Positions 44,016-54,024 of a stretch of 64,000 bases of DNA are shown here, piece by piece. The DNA lies in contig NC_092800.1 in the NCBI RefSeq assembly GCF_918797505.1, positions 44,199,864-44,263,863 on the forward strand, in the 5' to 3' direction. The notes beneath the pieces are model-generated. The model was not told the origin of the DNA. It ran no database searches and saw only the letters and a list, made by a program, of their open reading frames with translations. This DNA is from Bemisia tabaci. Its lineage: Eukaryota; Arthropoda; Insecta; Hemiptera; Aleyrodidae. Every line of letters begins with the position of its first letter. Within the stretch, counting starts at the first letter, position 1. The position numbers and the translations under genes are program-made.

Positions 44016-44350
44016 CATGAAACGTGTGAAAAATATGCAACACCGTACAGTTTTGTGAGATATTTCCGGAAACTACAGGCCTGTGAAAAGTCTGAAATGT
44101 ATGCCATTTTTGAAAAGTATTTTTAGGGTCCATGGAAACGCAACCAGCACTTAAATGTAAGAAACCTTGATCTTTGGCACCTAAACTCCAAATGAGAATT
44201 GAGAAATTTATTTTATAAATTTCGGTTTCCGGGAGTATTTCAAGAAAAATTTCATGATTTTAAATTCCATGAAAGTTCCAAATAAGGATTTGAGATCGTT
44301 TTTTTTTTACTGTGAATATAGTTCCATACATTTTTTTCCGTCACATTCTA
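44016..44350. other. Unassigned
   Basis: Nothing recognised. Confidence 0.35.
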
Positions 44351-44353
44351 ATG

Positions 44354-44406
44354 TTGTTGATTCCTAATTGTTGAAATTAATAGACAAAGCGATAGACAAA
44401 GAAGAT
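44354..44406. mobile_element. Family E left-end fragment
   Basis: TTGTTGAAATTAATAGACAA followed by AGCGATAGACAAAGAAGA; lies directly before the duplicated segment below. Confidence 0.45.
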
Positions 44407-44414
44407 ATTGGGGG

Positions 44415-44583
44415 TTCGTTTCTTATGGTGAAAATTAGATGGGAGTCATAAATAATGACGCATCGTCTAAGTGTCGCAGCGATTTCAGCGTTCGTCCCAG
44501 CCGCCAGAGTTATTACGGCGGTCAAGAAATCTTCGCAGTGTGACGCGCCTTCAATCCGGCGAAGCTGCAACATGCTTACAGCC
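44415..44583 (-). repeat. 169-base direct duplication with open frame, copy 1
   Basis: Repeated at 44891-45059. The minus strand is open through the whole segment (RRIEGASHCEDFLTAVITL ... CVIIYDSHLIF) in both copies, and the frame of copy 1 extends to 44711. Differences between copies change amino acids at several sites (F/V, A/T, E/K), so strong purifying selection is not evident. No protein family recognised; it could be a duplicated exon fragment. Confidence 0.5.
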
Positions 44584-44890
44584 GTGGTCAAATAGTTGTA
44601 TGTCACGCCTGCCGTAAACGAACTCAAATATCGATGGTTCCACGCGAAAAGGAGCTTGTTTCCCTCGATTGCAACGTTGCGAACCACAGTTAATGCTTCA
44701 ATTTGAGTCAATATTTTTTAAAAATCGGCGCATAGATTCTCTGAAAAATTTACTATAATTTTATGAACGACTGTGATTGAAATCACGCGAAATTTCGTCG
44801 CGATATCAAATTTATTCCTATTTTCTTTTTATTTTACCGGAAAAAAACCATGGTCCCTGATTCTAAATCGTAGCTTTTTGGATAGTTATT

Positions 44891-45059
44891 TTTGTTTCTT
44901 ATGTTGAAAATTAGATGGGAGTCATAAATAATGACGCATCGTCTAAGTGTCGCAGCGATTTTAGCGTTCGTCCCAGCCGTCAGAGTTATTACGGCGGTCA
45001 AGACATCTTCGCAGTGCGACGCGCCTTCAATCCGGCGAAGCTGCATCTTGCTTACAGCC
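44891..45059 (-). repeat. 169-base direct duplication, copy 2
   Basis: Offset 476 bases from copy 1, same minus-strand frame. The unique spacer 44584-44890 contains no copy-number repeat. Confidence 0.5.
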
Positions 45060-45099
45060 TAATAAAGGCTCATATTGAACACCGTTAATATTGGTCTCT

Positions 45100-45225
45100 G
45101 GAACATGTATTGACGGTGAATAAATAATGGCAACTGCAACCACTAGTAGTAGCAGTGGTTACAACTATTACTAATAGTTGTAACAGGTAATACTGGTAAT
45201 TGTAACCGCCAATTTTAATGCATCC
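45100..45225. repeat. Short inverted repeat rich in ACTAGTAG / CTATTACTAATAG
   Basis: AACTGCAACCACTAGTAGTA and TACTGGTAATTGTAACCGCC, with GTGGTTACAAC / GTTGTAAC between, pair imperfectly. Confidence 0.35.
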
Positions 45226-45240
45226 GCTCTAATTGGTTCA

Positions 45241-45476
45241 CCAGGCGACTCGACTCAACGTGTAGAGAGCGCGAAGGAAGTTCCTATATTATTTGAAGTC
45301 CTCCCCTTCTTTGGGGAAAATAAACACTTTTCGAGGTGGTTTTTAAACCAGAGATTTGAAGAGATCGCGGGAACGAAGCGGGTGAAAGGAGCAATTCTCA
45401 AATCGCTAGAGGTCGCGAGGCCTGATGTCACGGAGATACGTACTGCCACCGGCAAAATGAAAATGTGTGCGACATA
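45241..45476 (+). pseudogene. Possible retroelement gag-like fragment
   Basis: Plus frame open for 78 codons to TAA at 45474-45476, without a start codon. The segment FEVLPFFGENKHFSRWFLNQ followed by RFEEIAGTKRVKGAILKSL recalls the Pro-x-Phe-x-Gly ... Trp ... Leu pattern of retrotransposon gag regions. The opposite strand is also open here (45255-45536, 93 codons), so strand choice is uncertain. No zinc knuckle or polymerase motif seen. Confidence 0.25.
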
Positions 45477-45825
45477 AATTTCCAGCTTGAAAGGGGAGGA
45501 AACGCAGTGCTTGACTGTTAGAGCATAGTTGGGCACTCTTGCCGAATTTCAGTCTCAACATTCTATTATGTGGTAATAGAATTTATGTTTTGAAATACAT
45601 GTAACACCATAATGATACAAGCATATAGATTAAACGTTGACCTGCAGAACCAAGGGAACCATGTATTTATTTAGATATGACAGAGTGGATATTGGCAAAA
45701 TATTATAAATGCATAACAATCATTAAGAGCAAATAAGCCAAATGGAGTTGTTTATTTTTGTATATTTATTATATATTTTTATGAGAATATACACTGAGAA
45801 ATGGCCCGAACTGTATGTGTCAAGG

Positions 45826-45875
45826 TGCTGGGCTCACGCCATTTTGCGGGAAAAACAAAGCCAAACAAGCGGGAA
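45826..45875. mobile_element. Family P left-end fragment
   Basis: AAGGTGCTGGGCTCACGCCA then GCGGGAAAAACAAAGCC; right partner missing. Confidence 0.45.
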
Positions 45876-46604
45876 AGCTCTAATACGTGGGTATTAGAGA
45901 AGCGCTCAGCGGTGAGCGCAATTTTAATGAGTCCCAGATTTAATTTACTACCTATTAACTGAGTATGTTAAAATTTGCAATAATTAAAACATCTAAAATT
46001 GTGCTTCCTCCCCCCCCCCCCCCGAAAAAAAATCCAAGATCCATAAGAAAAATAATGATCCATTACTTAAGTACCGAAATATTAATACATAAAAAATCCT
46101 CGATTTCTCATAAAAACAGAGAAAACTATTACGGCTCCAAAAAAATAACTTTTCTAGATCATTTGAAGAAAATGTATCAAAGATGAACGTATCACTTAAC
46201 GAGGCCAAATTAATTGTTTTAATGATGCCCTAATTGGACACGTAAAAAATATTATAGGTAAATAAATGAACGAAATATAAATATTAATAGGTAAATGATG
46301 AGACAATAAACGAAATCAATCAACTGCAACTGATTGTGAGTACTGAAGGTAACTTTTCGCGAATCGAAGGCACCATGTGTCCGCTAGGTTGCAGCACACT
46401 ACGCTAAAACCTTCTAATGACTCATGATCAGACACAACCTTTCCTATGTTTATTGTTTATGCTCTATGATACTCTGTCTTCGTGATAACAGGATTTCATA
46501 CAATACAATAATCTAATACGTAATTACGTAAATAGAGAAAGAGAATTCTTACAATACCAGAATTATAACCAGGGTAAACGGAAATTACATTCATTTTTTC
46601 CTCC
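45876..46604. other. Unassigned, C14 run at 46010-46023
   Basis: AT-rich, otherwise nothing recognised; lies 3' of the minus-strand candidate gene. Confidence 0.3.
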
Positions 46605-47423
46605 TCATATTATGTTGAGCCTTAGTGAAAAATCTTTCCCACTTTCCTTCCGCAGTTTTCCTTCTGACAGCAAATTGTTAATCATGTTCTCCTGAAATCC
46701 TTGCTTTCATTTAGTAGATTCGGAATTTCTCATAAATTTTAGGAATTTAAATGCGTTTACAGAAATTTCTGGCCAACCAAAGGCAGAAGTTGCCTCTACG
46801 CCTTAATTTATAAAGGTAACTTACGTTCTGTGTAATTAATAAACCATGCTGGCCCAAATATCTGAAACCCTCTACTGTGATAACATTCGAATCAGTCACT
46901 GTTACAGGGACAGTAATATCTTCAATGTAATCTGTAGGGATATTGTAGGTATAGGTATATCGTAACAAGTCAACAGTGAAACTAGCAGACCATGTATCTC
47001 GTTTGCGGTGCTTAAAAATCTCCGCTCCCATTTTATTCTTTTGACAGAGAACAAATCATTTTTCCTCCTTGGTTTTCACAGAGTTTTCTTTGCACAGAGA
47101 AGAAAAATTGCAGAAGTTTTTATAAATTGATGTTGGTTGGTTTTCCGTGTAAAGAAGAAAGTATGAAAGGAAGTCTACAACGTCGCAAACCGAGATACGG
47201 GGTCTGGTAATTCCACCGTCCAACTGTATTTTACAGAAATTACATTGTGAGTATGGAGCTGATCACTAGAATTACTATGCATAGATATGTACCTAGGATA
47301 AGGGTGGTTGCAACAGTATTTGTCATGAATGGTCCATGACACCTGCAGAAAAGATCGGTGGTTCCTGAGTGATGATAAGCAGGACTCGTAGGTTTCGTTG
47401 AAACGCATGATTCTCATATGTAT
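46605..47423 (-). pseudogene. Candidate 3' exons of a minus-strand gene, broken by Q
   Basis: Reading leftwards: block 47423-47210 has an acceptor (ACCTCTACAG) and is open (RFNETYESCLSSLRNHR ... KYSWTVELPD). The Q-like insert 46990-47210 follows. Block 46989-46825 is open (DYIEDITVPVTVTDSN ... QHGLLITQN) and ends at a consensus GTAAGT donor. After a 133-base intron with acceptor GGATTTCAG, block 46691-46605 continues in phase 0 (ENMINNLLSEGKLRKESGK) to TGA. The phase match and donor argue for a real former gene; the Q insertion argues it is now broken or that Q is intronic. An alternative frame of 47361-47220 is hydrophobic (TLILGTYLCIVILVISSI), so the frame is not certain. No family assigned. 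Confidence 0.3.
46990..47210 (-). mobile_element. Family Q-related insert
   Basis: ATCTCGTTTGCGGTG-TTAAAAATCTCCGC at the left and ACAACGTCGCAAACCGAGAT at the right are Q sub-ends. The outermost TCGACGGTG ends are missing. Arms pair through GTATCTCG / CGAGATAC. Confidence 0.55.
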
Positions 47424-47626
47424 CTGTAGAGGTATAGATTTTTGGCCTGCTGAGGAGTTGAGTAAATTAGGAGCCATTGCTCATAAGCTGATAAAGTTAG
47501 GAGGAAACACGATGAAACTGTAGAACTTTTGATACTTTGAGAATGTAAACAAAGACTCAACCTCAAAAATCTTTCACAATAATATTGTGTACTCAATTTC
47601 CAAAAACTCTATGGTTCATGAATTTT

Positions 47627-47712
47627 TTAATCAAAGGTAAGTAAAAGTTCTCCAACTGGATGAGAGATGGCCGTAGTGATCATTCGACGAAATTCTCTCT
47701 GAGCCATTTTAC
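47627..47712 (-). other. Possible small exon
   Basis: Minus-strand block opening after an AG at 47714-47713 and reading KMAQREFRRMITTAISHPV... to TAA at 47629-47627. Its entry phase would match a GTGAGG donor near 47843 in the neighbouring open block. Acceptor weak. Confidence 0.2.
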
Positions 47713-47817
47713 CTATTCATGGAATCAAGTAAATGTAGGTCCCCGTTTATTAGACGATGCGACGCATGAAAAAATGCCAGGCGAAAGCAGTATCTTTTGT
47801 TATTGTAAGTCATAAAA

Positions 47818-48243
47818 TCAGGTTGTAGGTAAGAAAACTTCCTCACACATGGAGGTGATGTAACTTTCAACCTCATCTCCTACATAGTCTGGTGGAACAC
47901 TTATTATCGTCTTACGGTAAGTAATGGAGAAACCTTGTTTTATCGTCTCAAAGCGAGTCCTTAAGGAAGGTTATTTACCTTCTTTACTGAAAAGTAGACA
48001 ACAGGCCAGTTGAAATTTTGCTCTCATTGAGCGTTCAAATGCCTGTGTTAGGTCTGCGGAGATAACACATAAGGTGTCTTGCAATGAATCTGACGGAACC
48101 AAATTCACCAGAGAGTGAATGAGTAAATGAGTCATGAAACCTAGAATTTTTAGTACAAATAAGAGGCTAACACATACCTTTGTTATGGAGCAATGTGAGA
48201 GGTAGAATGTAGCGGTTTCAGAGTAGAGTGTTATAAGGAAGAT
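47818..48243 (-). pseudogene. Long minus-strand open block with one in-frame stop
   Basis: 142 codons in one frame with a single internal TAA at 47973-47971, after ...QLACCLLFSKEGK and before PSLRTRFETIKQGFS... The second half ends EEVFLPTT-TGA. Both halves look protein-like (a hydrophobic stretch near KVCVSLLFVLKILG, then SADLTQAFERSMRAK). Donor-like GTAAAT at the stop and AG at CTTAAG would make an impossibly short 19-base intron, so a nonsense mutation in a decayed exon is simpler. Possibly part of the same gene as 46605-47423; a membrane protein is imaginable but unproven. Confidence 0.3.
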
Positions 48244-48330
48244 TTATGAAACTGTCGGTGCCGCAAAAAATCTTAGACTTTGAAAGTACACAATTTTCTG
48301 CTACTTCAGATATCTCAGATTTTTTGACAC

Positions 48331-48645
48331 CTAGTTAAACTCAATAATTAGAAGTTGTGAACTGACAGGGATGTGATGACGACATCGCTTTGAGAATAAC
48401 AGATATTCTATGATCAAGGATACACTCGAGCGGTCCTTTTCATAATTTGCAGCGATGAGGTGGTGACAATTACGAAGGTACAAATCCCTGCGCTTGAGCT
48501 GCGCAAAATGCTCCAGTCGTTTATCTATGCTATTCAGCATAAAAATGCAAACCGTGTTGTAATTGGTGCTTGAGAACAACTGTGGTACACTAGTATAATG
48601 AAGCATTTTGCATGTATCGCAAATGGCAGATCTCCTACCTGACAT
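48331..48645 (-). other. 104-codon minus-strand frame, possible exon
   Basis: Begins MSGRRSAICDTCKMLH and continues with NSIDKRLEHFAQLKRRDLYL. Protein-like composition and the same strand as the blocks at 46605-48243, but no clear splice junction joins it to them. Could be an upstream exon of the same decayed gene or chance. Confidence 0.25.
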
Positions 48646-50226
48646 ACTTTAATTAACCCAAAAACACTAAAACAGTCTCTGAGGTAGCATGATAATTGGT
48701 CAAATAATTTCACAGCATTATACTTCAGAAACTTTCACAAACTTCACGAGGTGGGCAGAACGAGTCTGAAGACAAGACACGACATACGTTGAATAATTCC
48801 AAAATATTATGCTTCAAATTTCAGACAATTTCACAATCTTAAATTTCACAACACAATCTTAAACGAGGCGGATGGATTATGGAATTAATTATGGATGGAG
48901 GGAGATGGACGAAATATGAAAACACAAAGGAGTAAGCGAGACGCGAGAAGCAAATACGGGAGAGTAGTGTCATCTGAATCTGAATCGCGGCTATGTACCT
49001 ACAGAAAATGAACATTGATCTTATTAAGCCAGAAGAGGGCCAAAGACGCCAAAACTCATGAACCAATCAGAGAAGGGCAAAAGGATGGCAATACTCTCCA
49101 GTACCTAGGTCAAAGACACATAACCTAGATGTAGGCGAATTCTACTAAGGTCTCCGAATAAGGTTATCACCGGTGGAAAAGTTTTCGGAAAACAGAACGC
49201 GAATCTTGAACTTTCAGAAGTAATTATAGGATAACTATAAACCGCATAGCAAAGAGAGTTTTAGGACTGTTATTTATTTCTTACGCTAATTTGCATTTAA
49301 TCGTATTCACAGAGGCATAATGAGGTAATCAAAAAAAAAAAAAAGTAAAAATGGCGTTTCGTGCATCGATGAGTTGGTGCGCCATTTGATCGCTTGAGCA
49401 CCCTAGTATACTAGAGCTCTAGTGGCAGGTCGAAATCAAAAAGCGCCGCCTATCGGCTGAGCGCTTAAAAGTTCAAAAATTTCAATTAGAGTCAATAACT
49501 TTGAGCTCTGGAATAAATTTTATCTAGAGCTTTCGGTGAATATCATAAATGGAAAAATGCCTTAGGAAGTGTTCATTGAGTGCGATTCCAAGTATCAATT
49601 TAAGAACATCTGTGGCCTGATGACTGTCATTATGTTAGCCAAAACTCCGTAATGTATGAAGGAGGAATTCAAATAATGACTGGAAGCTCCAGGTGAAATT
49701 AAAACAAAGACGTTTTAATTTTCTCGGCCATCATGTAGTCTGTTGGAGAAGAATAATGACCGGACTTTTCTCATGACATTTTCACAGCGTTTCTAGAAAG
49801 AGCTAACTGAGATTACGTGAAATTTTTTGAGATGGTCATCACAAATCATTCTCTCAAGAAGATATAATTTGTAACAGGAAATATGTTACAACATCTCTAA
49901 CCGAATTTACACTACTAGCGCTGAATTAACCCAAAGACTAGTTAAAGCAGCACAAAACCTTCAACTAGTAATACCTAATGCGTGATGTATGTTTAAGATA
50001 AATCTAACGTGACCTAGGGATGAAAACCGTCACTACCCTGTGCCACTACATGGCCGATGCCTTTAGTAAGTGTAAAGGTAATCGTCATCCACAAGTTTGT
50101 ATTAAAATCCGAACCATATGCATATATACTATAAGCTCCGAGACTCGAGGTAGAACGCTGGAACTACAGTTGACATGCTGAACGCTACTACGCTGAACAA
50201 AGTTGTATAAAAATTCGAACCATAAA
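48646..50226. other. Unassigned
   Basis: A 75-codon minus frame at 48839-49066 (Ile/Phe-rich) has no splice support. No repeat recognised. The low repeat density here resembles intron or intergenic DNA next to the candidate gene. Confidence 0.3.
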
Positions 50227-50486
50227 TGGACCGTGTTAAACAGAAAGGAACCAAGCCACATCAGCTTTTTCCAAATTTAACATGGCAATTTAATTTTTTA
50301 CGAGAGAACGTTAGCGTGAATTCCTTCGAAAATTTTAAGGAATTTGCATGCCTTGCGCTATGGAGAAAATCCACTGAAATTTTTCTCGAAAATCCGCGCA
50401 GCCGTTTTCATGTAAAAAATTAAATTGCCCAATTAAATTTGGCAATAGCTGATGTGGCTTGGTTCCTTTCTGTTCAACGCGGTCCA
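50227..50486. mobile_element. Palindromic MITE (TGGACCG ends)
   Basis: TGGACCGTGTTAAACAGAAA with GGAACCAAGCCACATCAGC at the left; GCTGATGTGGCTTGGTTCC and CTGTTCAACGCGGTCCA at the right. Arms of about 60 bases plus inner pairing around TTTAATTTTTTAC. Both strand frames over it (65-70 codons) are mirror images. Confidence 0.75.
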
Positions 50487-50807
50487 AATAATATTTCACA
50501 AGCATATGTAGGATAAAGAATATGATGTTAAAGAGCCGAGGAGCCATTTTTTTAATACTTTACGTCGAACAAAAGAGTGCTGGTTCGCGCGTGATGCTTG
50601 AATTGTTTTGAGACTTGGCAACAGCTGACTTAGCTGATCCTCCAAGCCCAAGATTTATAAGTAGTTATTAAGTACATTTATTAATAAGTATTGATATGTA
50701 TTTATCATGTAGTTATTAGTTGTAGCTGTTATAAGTTGCGTTATTAAGTTTATGACTAAAAGACGAATTCATGCTAAAAGGAACCATGCGCAGAGGATTT
50801 GTGTCCA
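50487..50807. other. Unassigned with family A remnant
   Basis: GAATTCATGCTAAAAGGAAC at about 50765 followed by CATGCGCAGAGG resembles one end of the short family A variant; no partner end. Confidence 0.3.
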
Positions 50808-50859
50808 ACATACTTGGACTACATTTTGCAATTTGGAACTGTAAAGTCCAGCCCATTAG

Positions 50860-51270
50860 CCGGAAAATTTGGCTGCAGCGCATAACCCACGGCGCCTAGG
50901 GACCGGCTACAAGTGTAACGAAGCTGCGCCTCCAAGGTGCAAAGCAAAATCGCAGCGCCTGCAATATACGACGACGCAACACGGCCGACGCGAGGCTCGT
51001 AAAAATTTACGCCAATATTATGTGCATCCGAATGAACTCTTCGCCCGCGCTCTTGTGGCATCTCCAGCGAGGTATCGAACCGCGATGTATCGAAGATCGA
51101 GACTTCCACTGCTATCTCCGTATCGATGTATCGGAAGCCCGCTCGATCGGGAGTCGCTCTGCAGTTTCCGAGTGTATTTCTGTGTCGGCTTCGGGAGATT
51201 AAGTGGAATAACGGCTCGAGGAATCAATTCCATAACTAGTGTACGCTCAAAGCCACCTCGTTGAATTGAA
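50860..51270. other. GC-rich region open on both strands
   Basis: Contains 131- and 96-codon frames on opposite strands. CG-rich words and TATCGA-rich sequence near 51070-51130 resemble the ends of family D-like elements. No promoter or splice evidence, so no gene is called. A family K word (GGACTACATTTTGCAA) lies just before at 50817. Confidence 0.3.
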
Positions 51271-51775
51271 TCTAGTTTCACCGACTGCGGAATCTCTCAC
51301 TACTGCGTCGGGTTTTCTTTATGATGGATCCTTATATAGAGTGAGCTATGCAGAGAATGCATTGTTGTCTGCGCCACTCTCTGATCGAGTTACCAATTCG
51401 AACCAAACTGTAACCAATTCGTATACCAGAGAAGAAAAGGCTATCAAAAGTGTGTATGGTGAACCCTAGATGCCGCTAAGATTGCCCTTGCATTAAATTT
51501 TAAGTAATTTGTTGCTCCCTGGACGGAAGGACGTAATTTAATCATAACGTTCAGAATTTGTATTCAAAAGTTGCATTTTTGCAGCAGACTGATGGGCATT
51601 TTTAACTGAAAATCATTGATTACCCTCTGATTTCTTGCAAAAATTAGCAACATTTTGAACAGAGATTGCACAGTCTTATTTTTGTACTAATTTTTTTCCA
51701 GACCTGCAGCTTTCGACTCATAATGTTCGCGGTTTAATTCAACATTTCTAAGCTACTTTTTTACCAAAAATTTCG
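51271..51775. other. Unassigned
   Basis: A 76-codon plus frame (51239-51469) reads reasonably (LYRVSYAENALLSAPLSDRV) but has no context; it might be a fragment of a retroelement. The rest is AT-rich. Confidence 0.25.
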
Positions 51776-52010
51776 CAAAGCAATCCTCCTCTTCTGATAA
51801 TTTTGTGTTTTTCTGGATGAACATCCCTTTTTAATATATATATTTTTTTTTTAAAAAAAAGCGAAACGTAATCGAAAAAAGGCATGCGACGAAGCAAAGC
51901 AATCCTCCTCTTCTAGTAATTTTGTGTTTTTCTGGATGAACACCCCTAAATTTTATTATTTTTATAAAAAAAACGAAACGTAATCGAAAGAAGGCATGCA
52001 ACGAAGGCTC
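51776..52010. repeat. Two-copy tandem repeat of about 118 bases
   Basis: AAGCAATCCTCCTCTTCTGA at 51778 recurs at about 51896. Both copies continue through TTTTGTGTTTTTCTGGATGA, a TA/T-rich stretch, and CGAAACGTAATCGAAA to GGCATGC-ACGAA. Confidence 0.75.
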
Positions 52011-52039
52011 GCATTTCCTAAAGTAAACCATAAAATCCT

Positions 52040-52640
52040 TGCGCTTTCAAGTCCCTTTTTTGCACCAGCGCGCACCCTGTAAAAACACGATTCCACCGCA
52101 ATATTCCTCAGTCCGATATGCCGCCCCACCGCGCGGCGGGCGCCCCGAGGGGCGCTAAACGGGGGAGGCGGTCAAAACCCCGGACGATATTATGAATGGT
52201 GCCAATTCTCGCATCTCGAGGCGGGTCCCTCCCCCTCGTTCATTGGCTTATTCTTTATTTCGGCTCACCCCTCCCCTGCGCCCATCGCCGCCGTTGTAAC
52301 TGACCACATTTTCCACCCCCCCTCACCTATCGTTCCGCTTCGCCAATCATAACCCCCCCCCCCCCTTTGCTCCGTCCAGCCGCCTGTGTTCCCTAAATAC
52401 ATTATATCTGCCCCATTCTTTGGTCGGACTTATATCTGTTCGGACCATCCCCCCTGTCTTTTCCTTCGCCCCCGAGGGCGGGAGGGTGGGCGGGGGTAAT
52501 GTAAACCCGGTTCTGCCCCATCGATTTGTTTGCTCGAGCGATTAATTTTGAATCATGGAGGTTCGAGTCGAGCGCGCTTCCTTGTGCGCGTCCATCGCTC
52601 GCGCTCCTCTATCGCGGGGATGCTTCGCGAATGTTGTGAA
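52040..52640. other. CpG- and C-rich island
   Basis: CCGCGCGGCGGGCGCCCCGA near 52131, CCCTCCCCCTCG, C13 at 52353-52365 and a GAGGGCGGGAGGGTGGGCGG stretch near 52474. No exon argued. Confidence 0.5.
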
Positions 52641-52665
52641 ATGAAGCGCGGAGTCGGAGCAGCGG

Positions 52666-52932
52666 CCCGATTATTGAAATTGATAGACAAAGCTATAGAC
52701 AAAGAAGACATAAGAGGTATAGAGCGATCCTATGGGTTGAAATGGGTAGTTCTTATAGACTAAGGGAGAAAATGGTGGACTAACTATCGGGTCTCTCGTG
52801 GGTTGCCGTTGGCTAGTCTATTACCCACGTCCTTTGTCCATCGCAATCACCCGCTTTTACCAATAGGATCGCTCCAAATCCCTTTTGTCGCCTTCGTCTA
52901 TAGCTTTGTCTAAAAGTTTCAATAATCGGTCC
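52666..52932. mobile_element. Family E element, best full copy
   Basis: CCCGATTATTGAAATTGATA and AGTTTCAATAATCGGTCCG inverted ends. AGACAAAGCTATAGACAAAG pairs with CTATAGCTTTGTCTA, and CGATCCTATGGGTTGAAATG with TACCAATAGGATCG. A family D element begins 14 bases later. Confidence 0.8.
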
Positions 52933-52945
52933 GCTGGTTGGTGAT

Positions 52946-53109
52946 CAGTGGCGTGGCGCGCTTTGCGATGTATCGATTGATCGGCTGTTTAAACCTATGG
53001 AAAAGTATCGATAAAGAGGGTGTTCGCAGCGAACACCTCAACAATCCATGATTTACCACAGCTTCAAATGGGGGAAGATCGATAGATCGCAAAGCGCGCC
53101 ACGCCACTG
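52946..53109. mobile_element. Family D hAT-type MITE with target duplication
   Basis: CAGTGGCGTGGCGCG and CGCGCCACGCCACTG ends, flanks TTGGTGAT / TTGGTAAT (7 of 8). Central GTGTTCGCAGCGAACAC. Confidence 0.85.
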
Positions 53110-53964
53110 TTGGTAATATGTGTTCAAAAGAAGGGATCCGGGGAATACGGGTCTGTTTTGCTATTCGTAGGATGATTTTTTTTGTTCATAAAATTGATGG
53201 TTTTAACCAGCGGAGTGGATACGGGTGGATTTCAGCTAATGGGAGAAAATATGGGGAAGACGTGTAACTGGTTGCTCAAAACTTTCAATTATAATATTTT
53301 CTCTCGACAGTTGGATTTTTGCGTATAAGCAGGTCACACCAACCACGAAAAAATTCCTCAAGAGATTTGAATAACTCTAAACCTTTTTTTCAACGTGCTG
53401 AACAGTGAAAATGTCAGTTTTGTGACGTGTAACTCGGAGATAATCAATGTATCAATTCGTTATATAAATAAACCAGGACCTTTTGCGAGCTTTGTCTATT
53501 TTTAAGCGTGCCTATAGGGCTCGCTTTTTGAAATCACTCGGATGTACTGTAGTACAGCACACCGATCGACCAATGCTTTTCAAGGGGCGGTCCGAATTTT
53601 TTTTCCGTCGGATCCGTTCTTCCGTTTTTGAACCGTTATAGTGTCAAGCCCTGAAGGTCATTCATCGAGAAACCGAATTATCCTGTTACTGGAAACCCTT
53701 GAGAACATTTTCCCGTGGAAACCGTATTATTTTCTTTCATAGGTACGTCAAATAAGCTTTTCTACGCTCGGAGGATTTAAATTAGAAGTTTAAATGCCGC
53801 CATAACTATTTAGCGAATCAGCGTCTTTTCAAAAGCGGTTAAACCCAAGTTGGCTGCATCTCCATAGTTACAACTGCAGCGAAGTGAGCAATCTCCAATT
53901 CGACCAATTGGAAGGCAGAGTTTTGGAGGTTAGGTTCCCTTGTTGATTCTCTGAGTGTAAGTTG

Positions 53965-53966
<2 letters not shown>
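53110..53966. other. Unassigned, shares a 26-base word with 55.75 kb
   Basis: GTGGATTTCAGCTAATGGGA at 53226 is inverted at about 55747-55772. GTCAGTTTTGTGACG at 53412 is one of four related words in 53-55.6 kb. No coding signal. Confidence 0.3.
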
Positions 53967-54000
<34 letters not shown>

Positions 54001-54024
54001 GTGTCACGTTTTTTTTTTTTTTTT
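53967..54024. repeat. Two poly-T runs (T33 and T16)
   Basis: T33 at 53967-53999 and T16 at 54009-54024 separated by GGTGTCACG. Could be the A tail of a minus-strand retroposon, but no head is recognised. Confidence 0.6.

Noticed and set aside
50869..51264. 131-codon plus-str fr. in GC-rich DNA
   Set aside because: The opposite strand is open too; no start, splice or homology evidence.
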